DNA of 64,000 nt from Amaranthus tricolor (taxonomy: Eukaryota; Streptophyta; Magnoliopsida; Caryophyllales; Amaranthaceae): assembly GCF_026212465.1 (NCBI RefSeq), contig NC_080049.1, positions 85,001 to 149,000 on the forward strand. The letters run 5' to 3'. Positions within the stretch are counted from its first letter, which is position 1. Every line of letters begins with the position of its first letter. The notes under the pieces were generated by a model. It was not told the origin of the DNA, searched no databases, and saw nothing but the letters and a program-made list of their open reading frames with translations. Below are positions 1-11,185 of the stretch, in pieces. Made by a program: the position numbers and the translations under genes.

Positions 1-275
1 AAATCCAAATTGATTCTCTAATATGCTGGTACATCTCCTCATTCATATTGTTATTACTCTTTCCCATAACTTCATAGTTTTGACTCAAAAATTTTATTCC
101 TCGATAGTTGGAGTGATCTTGAATCTCTTTTGTTCTTATAAATAGGTACTAGAGTACTTCTCCCGTCATTGGGCATCTTATTTGTCCTCCAAATCTTGTT
201 GAATAGATCAATTATCCAAGTTACTTCAATCGTCCTAAGCATCTCCATACCTCAATGATATTATATCGATTAATA
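1..275 (-). mobile_element. RTE-type LINE reverse transcriptase fragment
   Basis: The minus strand reads in shifting frames as a piece of a plant non-LTR reverse transcriptase. Visible blocks are VWRCLGRLK, then LFNKIWRTNKMPND, STLVPIYKNKRD and NYRGIKFLSQ, in the order expected for the fingers region of RTE-clade LINE enzymes. At least two frameshifts and two stops separate them, so the fragment is dead. The 5' end of the element is on the left, outside the window's reach or lost; neither the catalytic FADD-type box nor the 3' tail is seen here. It lies downstream of the WIP gene. Assignment to LINE is firm, to the RTE clade probable. Confidence 0.7.
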
Positions 276-313
276 ATTTCCTGTGAAAAGAACAGTTTTT
301 TATATGAATAAAA

Positions 314-602
314 TTAGTCGATAGCAACCAGTTATCAGTGTGTGCAGAGCAGACAAACAAAATCCCTCCTCAGAATAGCTAAATTAGTTTACAAATTAGC
401 CAATCATCCTGAGAACATTATTTGAGAGAAAAAAAAGTGTAGAGGAAAACATCATGTGATATGTGCTCACAAAAGGGAATAATTTTAACATTCCAATCAT
501 CCAGAATGTGATGAAGCTTATTAAAGAGTATTAGTACTTTTCACTCGTTGATATCTAAATTAATATTACATATGTATTTTGTAATAGCAAAACCCCAATC
601 CA
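314..602. repeat. Copy A of a direct duplication shared with WIP intron
   Basis: About 290 bases just downstream of the WIP stop codon match, in the same orientation, a stretch inside WIP intron 1 (copy B, 7806-8252). Shared stretches include AGCAACCAGTTATCAG, CCCTCCTC, TGATATGTGCTCACAAA and ATCATCCAGAATGTGATGAA. Copy B carries about 150 extra bases that copy A lacks. No coding potential or transposon ends are visible in either copy, so this may be an old segmental duplication or an unknown dispersed repeat. Confidence 0.75.
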
Positions 603-808
603 ACATAAATGGTGGTTTAAGTGTTTGATAAAGTGAACTGTTACCTTGTCTTTCCCTCGTTTCTTCTGTTCCATTTTGTAACTTGAGGTTCCAAAAATAT
701 TGTGTATAAATTCAGTGGACAATACACTTTAACAAAGAGCTAGCTAATGCCTAATTGAAACTACCCAGAAATACAAATGTGAAAGGCTGTAGTTTAAGTG
801 CCAGCCAA

Positions 809-2291
809 CTAGGTGGGTATAACCACATCTGATTTGGGTACTAACTGTAACACAAACAGCACAAACACTAAGACCAGCAAAACCAATTGCATTGCAAGGC
901 ATTTTGTAAACTTAATTACCCTTCTCTGCATTTGCAGAATCTCTGACTCCTCACATTGCCCAGCCTTGTTTTCTATTTCTGAAAGGCACAGCGCTTCCTC
1001 CGAGATAAACTTTTTATTATCCACCCGGTCCAGATTACTCGAGTCCTTTGTAGATCTTGTTATCACAACAGACTGAACTTCAGCTTCAAGTTTCTGTTTG
1101 AAGAGTTCCTGCAGCTCAGCTTCCATCTCCATGCATCTTTTCTTCTCCATTGCACGATCTTGAGGTGACTCCACACTCATAGTTGTTTCAAGTTCAGCAA
1201 TTCTCAGTTCCTTTTTCTTCAGATTATCTTCAGCTTCATTCAGCTGTCTTTCCAGTGTTTGGATAATCTTACTCGAGTAGCTATGATTTAACTCATTCCA
1301 ACCATCACACATAGAAGAAGCATGATTCATATAAACCAGGGGATCAGGATCAGCAGGCAGAGAACGGACAGCCACACCACTAGTCCTGTCCATGTCATCA
1401 TATAACGAACAAATTCCCTTGCCTATCTCCCCAAACATTTGTAGCTCTGCAAGAAACACATGCCATTACTTTTCAGGGATGATTCATATTAATGTCATGT
1501 CACTACATTTTCCACAAAACAATTTGGTGATCTATGATAATGACAATTTGCAAATCCAACAAAATACTTATTCTTTGTGGCAACTACCAAGTAATATTTT
1601 GGTGTAATTCGGTGAGGCTTGAGCTCGTGACTTGAAGGTCACAAGTTTAGCCTAGCCAATTATGTTCCCCACATCAATTCCTGTGAAAGGAAACCAGAGT
1701 AGGCCTCCACATTACCTTAATAAAAACAAACAGAGTTGAACAGCACATTGCAGATTTAAAGAGCAAGAACATGCTAATTATGTATGCATTTTTTAAGTGC
1801 AATTGAATAATGAGGTAATTTGAGCATTTGTATTAAAATTGAAAATTAAAAATAAAAGATATTTTAAGGGGTGATAAACTTTAATTGTAAAGTGAATCGA
1901 TTCTTTAGATAGCCCCTCCAATTAGCATGTGAAAATAGGTCAGTTGAACCCAATCTATTCTGATAATCTAGAATCTACAATCAACCAAATACTACCAAAT
2001 AGTACATAGGCAAGTCATAGGTGATGTTTCAGGTATAAACTACACTTCCAGTTTCAACACCAATCTTCTCACAAACATTCTCAAAATCATACAGCAGTAA
2101 TTCTCCCATATTCAAGTAGCATATAGGAGAAATTCAAGAAAACAAATGTTAATCTATAGTTGAAGAATAACACCAATACTGCAAAATACGTGCAAAGTGT
2201 GCCATAACAAGAAAACAATGCCGAACAGGGAAGAGTCTAGAAATGATTTATCACCTAGGCCAATGTTATATATTTAAATAAGGGAAAATAA

Positions 2292-2326
<35 letters not shown>

Positions 2327-5300
2327 ATTTTATACTCCTTTTTGCAAAAAAACTACATATTCCAACTTTTTTTGCGAAAACTACCTTATATGATGCAAAC
2401 GTATGCAAATTTTGGTTTGACCAAACACGTTTTTTGCACGTGATATTACTAATTGCACTTAAATGACGATCGATCTGCTCTCTATAGCTTATTCCTTCCA
2501 TTCTCTTTGCTTCTCACTGTTCATGGAGTTAACCTATGCCTGCAACAATTCATTCAAGGTGAAGATATAGCATTTACTCCTCTAACAATATACCACTAAG
2601 TTAATGGTTCTTCATTGATTGCAATAAACCAACAACCTATAATTTCTTCTTCTCTTTGCTGCATGTATTTGCATAATAATCTGCTTCTCACATTTTCTTA
2701 CTCCTCGAAATTCTCTAGATTTTATCAATCTAATCACATAACCAAGTAATCTTCAGCACAATTTCTTCAATTTGTTAATATTGGCTAAAAAGAGAAGAGT
2801 GGTGAAAAGAATTACAGTTGATTTCAAATGAGTAACTAAACAAGGGTATTATTTTTCCTTGCATTTCCTGATTGGTTTTTAGGGTTTAGCGGATGGACCT
2901 TGTCTTTAATCTTTATTTTTTTATTTTTGCTTCTTTTGTGTGTTTAATTGTAGAAACTTTGGTTACTATTATTCAACCCATGAGACAATGAAGCCAATCA
3001 ACATTAGATTGTATTTTGGGGGGTTTTTTGTGACTTAGAATTACAAAAAGAGTATAAAAAATTAGGTCTTAGTTTGCATTCTAACAACGAAGAGGTTTGT
3101 TATTCTGAAATAGCAGATTGGATTAGGGAAGAATTAGGATTTGATGAGGTTGGTAGAATATGGTACAAGAGGTATGGGTTTACCTTGTTTGCTGGGAGGC
3201 AGAAATCAAGAATGATAAGAACATCCCTGATTTCTTAGAAAGTACAGAAAAGGATGGTTGCTACCATCTATATGTAATTCATGGGGGGATGATAGAGGTA
3301 AAGAACCGAAACAGAAAACTCAGAACAAATCTGAAAGGAAAAAGAATGATGTAGAGGTGGTAGATGAATTGGATGAGGTGGATGGAGTTTCATCTTCATC
3401 AGCAACTCCAAATGCAGCAAACATTCAGCTCCATCAAGCTACACCTACCACTACAACTCCAGCAATCTCTACAGCAACAAATGCAACTCAAGCAATCCCT
3501 ACACCAACCACTACAACTCCAACAACCTCGACAATCTATCAACCACTCCGCCCATCTCAGGTCACACCATCAAAAAGGGGTAGGACGAAATCTTGTCCAA
3601 CAGAGACCAAAAAGCGTGGAGCCAAATGCACCAACGGTCATTTTAAGCCAAAACTCAACAAGTGAATCACATAATGTAATAAATCAAAGTAGTCAAGTTT
3701 AAGTTTGTTCTCAAATTCTCTTATGTTTATGTAGTTAATATTTTCATTGTAGTCAACTTTAATTAGTATTTAAGTGGTTGCTTTTGTTTATGGTATTTGT
3801 AAGAACTTATTTGCATTATAAAACGTTAATTAGTATTCAAGTTATGCAATTGGCTCAAACTTCATTAATACCATTATCATTAATACCATTATCAACCTTG
3901 GAATTTTCTGTTGAAGAAGATGAAGGCATGGTGGTGCAAATGCAGCACACAAGAAGATGGAAGAGTTAGGTAATAACAGGGGCTGAAATCTGCTTCAAAA
4001 CATGGAAAATGGGCTCAATTAATAAGGGAAGGGAAAAAGGGGAAGAACAAAAAATTGGAGGGAAAAATAGAACAAATATAGAGGGAAAGGTACATTTAGT
4101 AACATCACATGCAAAAGCGTGTTTGGTCAAAAAGAATTTAACGGTCAACAAAGGATTTTGTCACCTGTAAGTGTTTTGCATTCGTTTGGGTCATATGAGG
4201 TAGTTTTTCGCAAAAAAAAATTAGAATAGGTAGTTTTTTGCAAAAGGTGGTATAGAATAGGTAATTTTTTATAATTTTCTCTTAATATAAAAATGTATAC
4301 TAAACAAGTCTTTAAAATTTTTTTCTAGTAAACTTAAACTTTTTAATTTAACTTTTTAATTGAATTTAAGTAAATATGTTAAATATAAAAAAAATTTTGG
4401 CAGATATATATATATGAATTAATTATATCAAATAAATCTATAAAGGGATGTGAAGTTATCACTAATTTCAATGTCAAAATCTTCAATAACTAAATAGTTC
4501 AAATATTAATTTTTTTTAAAAAAAAGGTACATGTACCATTCTAGAGTTGATAACTTGTTGATCACTTTAGGCTATTAACCTATTGACATTACAATTAAAA
4601 TGGGAACTGCATGTTACTTGAAAGTTGAAACAAAACTATAGTTCTACTATAAAATCCTTTGGTTTCTTTGTCATGCGTAGACCAAAAAAGATAAACCACA
4701 TGTTATCGATTAATCATCCCTACTAAACCAATTATCTTCCAAAAGACATATATAAAAAACCCCATAAAAGAAGAAACCATCTGAAACTAAAAGCCCTTGC
4801 GTGGTCTTCTACTCCTCTTGAGTTCTTTATTTCTATCGTTCTATGGGAACAATCAACACTCAAGAAATCAATTTCATTAAACATCATGCCGTGGTCTTAC
4901 ATTTCTCTAATTGGAACCAAACCCTTAGTTTCTATCACTAAGGAGTTACTCAACCGCTCGAAGAGTTGAGCTAGGTACCCTGCCTAGTTTACATAATATA
5001 CAACCATTCTATCTCTCAAAATTCTTTTTTCTCTTCTTCTTCTTCTCTTAATTAGTTCTTTCTGTATTCTGTGTTGTTGCATTGGACAAGGATTAGGTGT
5101 GTGCATTTCAGAAATCTTTAACATTTCTCTAAATGTGTCATATCTTATACTAAATTAATAAACTTATGTGCCTTACCTTTCTTTACCATAGCTCATTAAG
5201 TACTTCCATTAATACTAACACTTTTAATTCCCTCTATATTCTAAATAAAAATCTTTTTTCAATTTGATAACGATTCTTGTATAATGTGAAAGACACATAA

Positions 5301-8300
5301 CTTTAGGCGCCCCATGATTGTCATTGAACCTAAAAACTAATCCATAAACTTTAAACCCTAAACCATCTATTAACAACACCAAATCGCCAAATATCTCTTC
5401 CTCTCCTAAAAACTATTGATATTTTTTAAACCATAATTCTTGCAAAACGGTATTAAAAAAATTAATGTCCACTTCCCTCGTCCATCATGGAGTACTAAAA
5501 GTAAGGAGAGAAAAGGATTTCAATAAGGTAACTTTGAACTAGGATTAAACCAACCACTTCCTCTTCCTCTCCTATAATCTTGTAAATATTTTCATACTAT
5601 TGAAGATGAACAGAAAAAGATCTTGTTTACAAATTTTAGCAACCACAAGAAAGTTATGAAAAAAGAACAAAACTATCAACACACTAGAAAATATCTTCTA
5701 ATGTTTACCGAATCTAGAGAGCAAAACAAAAATTATGGAAAACAAACCAGGAAATTTTAAAATTGTCAAACAACCAAAACACTATCTTCTAGCTACAAGC
5801 TTCTATTCTGTCTTTATCTTTATTTTGAAAAAACAATAGTACTTGAAGATATACGATTGTTTTGATTTGGTATGGGTATGAGCCCGTATCACCAACTCCA
5901 TTACCATTATCTATGCATTTGTATACTTGGCTAGAATAATAAAGGTTTCAGGTTTCGGCCTTTGACTCGAAGAAGTAATTGAATGGAATTAGCAAGATGA
6001 CCTCAAGGGGGTTTTAGGTTAGGCCCAGCATCCAAGTTTGAGAATGAATGAAAGGTCCATGAGGACCTCATGAGATTACCTCGGGAAGATCGTCCCCATA
6101 TATATACTACTTATGGCACCTCACAAAGGAATGACTGAGAGTGAACTACTAGCATCTCACTTGGCTAGTTGGCTTTCAAGGTTTTTCGAAAAACATCCTT
6201 AAGGTAGTTAACCTCTGTTTTGTAGCTCCTTTGAGAATCGAAACGAGCCATGAGCACTTAAAAAACTTATAAATACTCCACAGTTCATCCTTCCAAAGGT
6301 GCCCACGAGACCACACCAATTTCTCAAAGGATAGAAAACTTGCTTTGTTAGATTCAAGGATACTTGGATCTTGGAAGTGGGCAACATTCACTTATAACTT
6401 ATAATGGAACAATTAGCACTAGATTTCCTAAGCCCAAACGAAGAAGCCATGGGACACCTTGCTAATACCAACACCGGCCCCAAACCATAGAAAATTTGTG
6501 GTACAATACATACTACAAAGCAATCTCGACCCAGGAAGGCTACTCATCGTTACACGGGTACGATCCGAGAAGGGTCTCATCAATTGAAGCATAGTTTTAA
6601 AATGGAGTAACGGTTGCGAACGCTAGCCTATAATGGAACTGTGATGTTATAACGAGAGTGATACGATATCATAACACCTAAATATTGTTTGAAACCATAA
6701 AATATTCCTTCATACAGCCCAAAACGCTGTTTTTAAACCTTTACAACGCAGGTTAAACGATTCTTTTTTTAAACATTTATAACGAGGCTGACGCGATGTG
6801 ATGTAGTCTTATTTTTACACTATGAATCGAAGTCCTAGGCTCAAAGTGAAGCATGGTTCAGCCTACATGGACGCTTATGGCACAAGGTATTTGCATTGGA
6901 CAAGGACAAGATTTTAGTTTTTTTTAAAAAAAAAAAAAAAAAAACTAACCCAAAAATAGAAAACTAGAAAAGTGATTTTCACTTTTTAGTTGTTAATTTT
7001 CAAAATCATCATTTTTTCAATAAATTTAACTAGTTTTTTTATTCATTATGGGACATATATATCTTTTGTTTTTGGTTTTGTTTTAGCTTCATATCTCGTA
7101 TCGATACGAAATTCGTTTGGGGAAACATTGCTTCAAACATTATGATATTCATATTATAATTTGTGAAATAATTTTCAAACATTCATTAACATTACGCTAA
7201 GCCAAATGGCAAAAGAAAGTACTAAACCCACATTCTAAATCATTTTTCCTAATTGCTTTTGCTACATTGTTGTCACGTTATTATCAAAAAAGAGAAGAGA
7301 AAAAGGTAAAGGAGAACACAAAAGAAGAAAACAAAATGAAGTATGCAGAAGATACAAGATTTCAAATTGAAGAAGAAAAAATTGAAAGAAGATGATAAGT
7401 AAAAGAAAAGAGTATCAAAAAGAAAATCAAAGAAATGGAAAATTGAGAAGAAAAAGACATGTTCTATCACAAAATTAATCTTAACTACACTCACTATCTT
7501 TTCCCTTCTTTCTCTAAGGAACTCCCTCGGTGCATGATAATTACCTTTGGCTACTTTCACTAGTGTCATGGCAAGGCATACGAAAAGGCAAATTCAAAAT
7601 CTGACACCCAATCTTCTTCTCCAGTGTCTGACCCCCTGACAATGAGCAAGCTAACCTAAAACCTGTAACTTTGTGGGTCTGGAATCTGAAATTTTGATCC
7701 AAAGAAATCCCTTTGTCATCTGCAACAGCCCGTCTTTCAAGATGTTTGATGAGTGAATGGAATACAATATCCACTGGTTTTCATCTAGGTAAACCTCATG
7801 TGAGTTTAATCCATAGCAACCAGTTATCAGAGAAAACAGATGAACAAAAGCCCTCCTCTGAATAAGTAAGAAACTGTAAAAAATCCCTAGCATTTCAACC
7901 CACCAAGACGCAATTACCCCACCTAAGTTACTTCGAATCTTAATTTGCTTTATGTAAACCGTAAACCGTGTCAGAGGACTCCAATAAGAGGAAAATAAAA
8001 TACTTACCCGACATCTCAATTGTGAAATGGCAGTCCAATCATCTTGAGAATATAGTTTGAGAGAAAAAATTGCACATTCCAAGAAGAAAATTATATGTGA
8101 TATGTGCTCACAAATGGGCATATTAGCAGTACAATCATCCAGAATGTGATGAACCTTATAGAGTGTTAGTACTTTTCAGTTTTCACTCATCTTAATTAAT
8201 GTTACACATGCATTCAGTATCTGATCACATTCTGTAAATGCAAAACCTCAATTTAGGAGTTTGAAATAATAGTTCCATCGGATCTATGTGTACGGAATTT

Positions 8301-9213
8301 TAGAAGCACGGATCAATAAACAATTTTATTCTTTGAAATCTGATATAAAGTGTTGGCATCCATCCATACGGTCGAGCAACATGTCAAGGATAATAAAATC
8401 AAAACTAAATTGGAAGTTTAAGTATACACAAGTAGTTTGAATAGAATTGATACCTGTTTGTAGAGCAAGTTGAGCAGCTTGGAGCATGATGATAGAATCA
8501 GCAAGAGGATCGCGATCCTTATTAGCATTGGATGAGAGTTGATCTGAAGAATGAGTAGGCTTTGGAGAAGAGTCGAGTTGAAGAGGAGGAATTGGTATTT
8601 GATTATTAACAGAATTACAACTTATGGAATCAGATTCAAAGCTTGAAATGGAGGAGAATTCTTTGTGATTATTAACATTACCTCTGGCTTTCTTACTTGG
8701 GTCTGGAGATTTAGCAGTGTTCTTTGTAAGGATCTTGGTCCTAGTCTTGTCACGGAATAGTTGAGCTTTCGTAGAAGACTTGCTGCTACTCCGATGGGTA
8801 TGGGTATCGTCACTGTTATCAGAATCTGCACCGGCGTTAAAAGTGCCGGGAATGGAAATTGGGATTGGGATTGGGATTGGGATTGGGATTGAGATCGGAA
8901 TAGGGACTGCAGAAGAAGTATCCTTATTTTCATTCAAAATGTTCGCAGATCCTCTCTTCAACATTCTACCTGTGGAATTGGAATCGGAATCAGAATCCTT
9001 GTCCTTGTCCTTCACGGGCGAGTCAGGGACATGATGATCTCGTCTTTTGATCCTTCGCCATTTCTTCAATCCAAAACCCTTCGTAGAGGACGAGGTAGAG
9101 GGCTTCGTTGTCTCCACTTCTCCTTGATGGCTCGAATTCCCACCTTCATCTTCCTCCTTACCATTTGAAATTGAATTCTCATCCACTTTCTCACTTAAAT
9201 TCATTGAATCCAT
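809..9213 (-). CDS. WIP: WPP domain-interacting protein (WIP), KASH protein of the nuclear envelope
   Basis: Two exons: 8454-9213 (start codon at 9213) and 809-1446, joined across a 7007-base GT/AG intron. The phase-1 join makes a Glu codon and gives 465 residues, close to the roughly 490 of Arabidopsis WIP1. Exon 1 has an acidic, Ser-rich start, the family motif GFGLKKWRRIKRR (residues 46-58) and a Pro-Ile repeat (about 103-122). The join gives LALQT-ELQMFGEIGKG. Exon 2 encodes a coiled coil (about residues 310-390), one membrane segment (about 436-456) and a short tail ending VIPT, the plant KASH tail normally written VPT. Known family role: outer nuclear membrane anchors that bind SUN proteins and recruit RanGAP and WIT proteins, acting in nuclear shape and movement. 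The family call is firm; which WIP paralogue is not decided. Confidence 0.93.
1585..1728 (+). mobile_element. Possible degraded tRNA-derived SINE in WIP intron
   Basis: A tRNA-like arm with a palindrome (GTGACTTGAAGGTCAC) is followed by about 80 bases and an A-rich tail ending AATAAAAACAAA. The layout resembles the head, body and tail of a plant SINE, and a similar arrangement occurs at about 10125-10215. Box A is poor and no clear target duplication was found, so this is tentative. Confidence 0.35.
2280..2465 (+). repeat. Left terminal inverted repeat of the MULE
   Basis: Begins near AAGGGAAAATAAC and runs to GATATTACTAATTG. It pairs with 4096-4282 read on the other strand, at roughly 75-80 percent identity by eye apart from the A-run expansion. 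Confidence 0.8.
3070..3663 (+). pseudogene. Remnant MuDR-associated ORF with PB1-like N-terminal domain
   Basis: From about 3100 the plus strand reads SEIADWIREELGFDEVGRI, then WYK, and a frame change later YHLYVIH. This is the pattern of the PB1-like domain found at the N-terminus of plant MULE proteins (the IWYK and YVEH positions). The following frame (3258-3662) gives a Thr/Pro/Ala-rich linker ending in a basic stretch, TPSKRGRTKSCPTETKKR, like the region after the transposase and zinc knuckle of MuDR ORFs. The central transposase and SWIM zinc finger are missing, which points to an internally deleted copy. At least one frameshift is present, so a functional protein is unlikely. Confidence 0.6.
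4096..4282 (-). repeat. Right terminal inverted repeat of the MULE
   Basis: The reverse complement of this stretch matches the left end at 2280-2465, including the TTTGCGAAAA and GACCAAACACG blocks. It ends near ATTTTCTCTT. Confidence 0.8.
4283..7805. other. Remainder of WIP intron, no gene recognised
   Basis: AT-rich intron sequence with short, unsupported reading frames. A pyrimidine-rich stretch occurs near 5020-5060, an A run at 6927-6943, and a purine-rich stretch at about 7285-7450. An open frame on the minus strand at 7651-8121 resembles no family I know, and the two flanking WIP exons already join in frame without it. No transposon ends were recognised. Confidence 0.5.
7806..8252. 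repeat. Copy B of the direct duplication, inside WIP intron
   Basis: Matches copy A at 314-602 in the same orientation, interrupted by about 150 bases (about 7871-8026) that are absent from copy A. The match fades about 200 bases before exon 1. Confidence 0.75.
8858..8893. repeat. GGGATT hexanucleotide repeat in WIP exon 1
   Basis: Five or more GGGATT units on the plus strand, followed by diverged units, encode an alternating Pro-Ile run (about residues 103-122) in the minus-strand WIP protein. As hexamers, changes in unit number would keep the frame. Confidence 0.85.
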
Positions 9214-9555
9214 GAATCAAACAAAGTGTAAATGAATATCAAGTCTATGAAGGGAGTCTCTTAACCTCAACTGTGGAAATTGTAATAATTGGGGAAAGAT
9301 AGATGAGTCGACCGTAAGGGAAAAGGGAAAAGGGAAAAGGGCGAGAACGTGCACCTGATCTGCAGAGCTCAATCATCATATCCTCACATTACCAAGTCAC
9401 CCCTTCTAAACCATTTTCCTTTTTTAATTTCTTATCCTCTATCCTCTAATTATAAAAAGAGGGTGAGGAAAGAATATTGTTCATAATGAACGGTAAAACC
9501 GTTGTTTACACTTTGTTTTGCAATACTAGTTTGTTCTTTTTGAAATTGGTGTATT
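9214..9555 (-). promoter_or_regulatory. Upstream region of WIP (5' UTR and presumed promoter)
   Basis: This stretch lies directly upstream of the WIP start codon. It holds a short tandem of GGGAAAA units (about 9317-9345) and pyrimidine-rich sequence. No unambiguous TATA box or transcription start can be assigned, so the promoter role rests on position only. Confidence 0.35.
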
Positions 9556-9740
9556 TTTAAGAAAGTAATAATAAATAAAAAGAGAGAATGAATTGTGTGG
9601 ATAAAACTAAAAGAGAATTAAAATGTATGGATGAGATTAAAAGAAAGTGGTGGGCCATTATCCAAAAGTAGAAATAATGCAGATTAATTGGGACGGACCA
9701 AAACGAAAAATGATGCAAATTTAATGGGACGAAGGGAGTA
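9556..9740. mobile_element. Stowaway-like MITE remnant
   Basis: The right end, TGGGACGAAGGGAGTA, matches the terminal repeat widely seen in plant Stowaway (Tc1/mariner) MITEs (CTCCCTCCGTCCCA read inward), with an internal GGGACGGACC repeat. The left end has decayed, so boundaries and the TA target duplication are approximate. Confidence 0.5.
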
Positions 9741-10124
9741 TGCTTCTTCACGTTTTTTCATAACACTTTTGATGGCTTGAACTCTTTCCTCTTCTTTCCT
9801 CTTTCCTTTCGTTTTCATTTCAGCTTTCATTTCAGGTTTGATCTTCGTTTTCATCTGATTTTTGGAATGAATTTTTACTTTTCATTTTAGTTTTAATCTT
9901 CATCTGATTTTCTTGATTTTTTTTTATTCTGATTGATTTTCTTAAGTTATTTTTCCCATCTGGATTAGTTCTTCTAAGTGTTGTTTTTATTTCCATCTCT
10001 TTGTTGAATTCGAGTTTGTCAGAATTCTCTTTCTATTCTCTCCCCCAATTTAATTTTTGAAACCCTAATTTTGCATTCAGATTTTTTTTAAGTACTTGGA
10101 AGTATAATTTTTTGATATATATGT

Positions 10125-10215
10125 TCCTTAGCTTGGTGATGAGATTAGCACTTTGAACTTGAGGTTCAAAGTTTAAACTCCCCTGATTGCCTTAACCTAA
10201 AACTCATTTAAGAAA
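10125..10215 (+). mobile_element. Possible degraded SINE head
   Basis: TTGGTGATGAGATTAGCAC and ACTTGAGGTTCAAAGTTTAA look like worn tRNA-type box A and box B promoter parts in the right order. An A-rich tail with AAAACAAACACAA follows. No target duplication was identified. The rest of 9745-10480 shows no gene or element I recognise. Confidence 0.35.
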
Positions 10216-10479
10216 ACAAACACAATATTAAGGTCTAATAATCACTATTGTTCAACTATTGGTTGTTGAGGAGCCTGTCATCTGCAAGCTTTGTTTAACA
10301 ATTGGTTGTTGTTTTCAATATTGTCCTGGTAATATATGCTCAATTGATATACATCAAAAACCACTTTGATGTTTTGTCTTTCAATTTTCTTAGAGGTAGC
10401 TTTTAAATGCTATCAGGAGCATGACTGCATAAATGAGGCATAAGAATAAGTACATATGTTCCATGTCAAATTTGTGTTT

Positions 10480-11185
10480 CTTTGATGTGCAAAGTTAGCT
10501 AATGATATGCTCCCCCTTCTTTAAAACCTTAATGTGAAACTATACTCTTAACACGCTTTACTATGAGATGAATAACCTAGAAATATTGCTTCATCACTTC
10601 TTTCATCAAACCTTCATATGTTTCTTTTTTCATTAACATGAACAAAGCACCTACATCCAAATACTCGAAAATAGAAAATATTTGGTTTTACAACTTTAAA
10701 CAATTCATAAGGTGTCTTGGAAGTGAGAGGTCTAATTAATACACGATTTAAAATGTAACATTTAGTATTAACAGCCTCAGCCCAAAAATCCTTAGAAAGA
10801 CCACTAGCAATTAACATGGTTCTATCTATTTCCTCTAACGTTCTATTTTTTCTTTCTACCACACCATTTTGTTATGGTGTTCATGGTGTGGAAAAATTAT
10901 GACTTATGCCATGTTCATTGTAATAATCCATAAAACTTGAATTTTTCAAATTCTTTACCATGATTTGACCTAATGTGAATAAGTTAATTATTACTAGATT
11001 TTTGAATTTTATTAGCAAACGAAATAAATTCACCGAAAGCCTCATCTTTGCTTACTAAAAATATTGTCCAAGTAAATCTACTGTAATCATCAACAATAAA
11101 AAACACATATCTCTTACCACTACAGCTTTAGATTCTCATAGGTTCACAAAGATCCATATGGATTAATTCAAGCAGTTTTGAAGTA
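10480..11185 (-). mobile_element. Ty1/copia retrotransposon, left part (integrase), inactive
   Basis: The minus strand encodes a copia integrase core in broken frames: LLELIHMDLCEPM, then VDDYSRFTW, FLVSKDEAF, and the end of the domain as MVERKNRTLEEIDRTM with FWAEAVNTKCYILNR and FGCRCFVHVN (10614-10862). Downstream, EAIFLGYSSHSKA follows and then homology stops near 10548; a purine run AAGAAGGGGGAG comes next. Several stops occur. The protein continues the copia fragment at 21260-23450: the right part ends in RPKNVV and this part begins TTSKLLEL, as in uninterrupted copia elements. Reverse transcriptase and RNase H are missing. Confidence 0.88.

Larger units (their letters stand above)
2280..4282 (+). 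mobile_element. Non-autonomous Mutator-like element (MULE) in WIP intron
   Basis: The left 180 bases and the reverse complement of the right 180 bases match over almost their whole length. Shared blocks include TTTTGCAAAAAACTAC, TTTTTGCGAAAACTAC, TATGA-CCAAACG-ATGCAAA and TTTGACCAAACACG. Such long terminal inverted repeats are typical of MULEs. Inside is a decayed ORF resembling the N-terminal domain of MuDR-type proteins, but no transposase catalytic region. A pure A run (about 2293-2323) has expanded inside the left end. A clean 9-base target duplication is not evident because both flanks are AT-rich. It lies antisense to WIP and is presumably spliced out with the intron. Confidence 0.8.

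Noticed and set aside
6590..6860. Possible MITE in WIP intron
   Set aside because: Inverted-looking words such as CATAACACC and AACGAGGC did not extend into a consistent terminal repeat.
7273..7569. Phe/Leu-rich minus-strand frame
   Set aside because: Produced by a purine-rich low-complexity strand; no start context, homologue or splice support.
7651..8121. 156-codon minus-strand frame in the WIP intron as a possible extra WIP exon
   Set aside because: No similarity to the family, and the two flanking exons join in frame at the conserved site without it.
10614..10862. Independent small host gene
   Set aside because: The sequence is the C-terminal end of a copia integrase and continues in broken frames on both sides.
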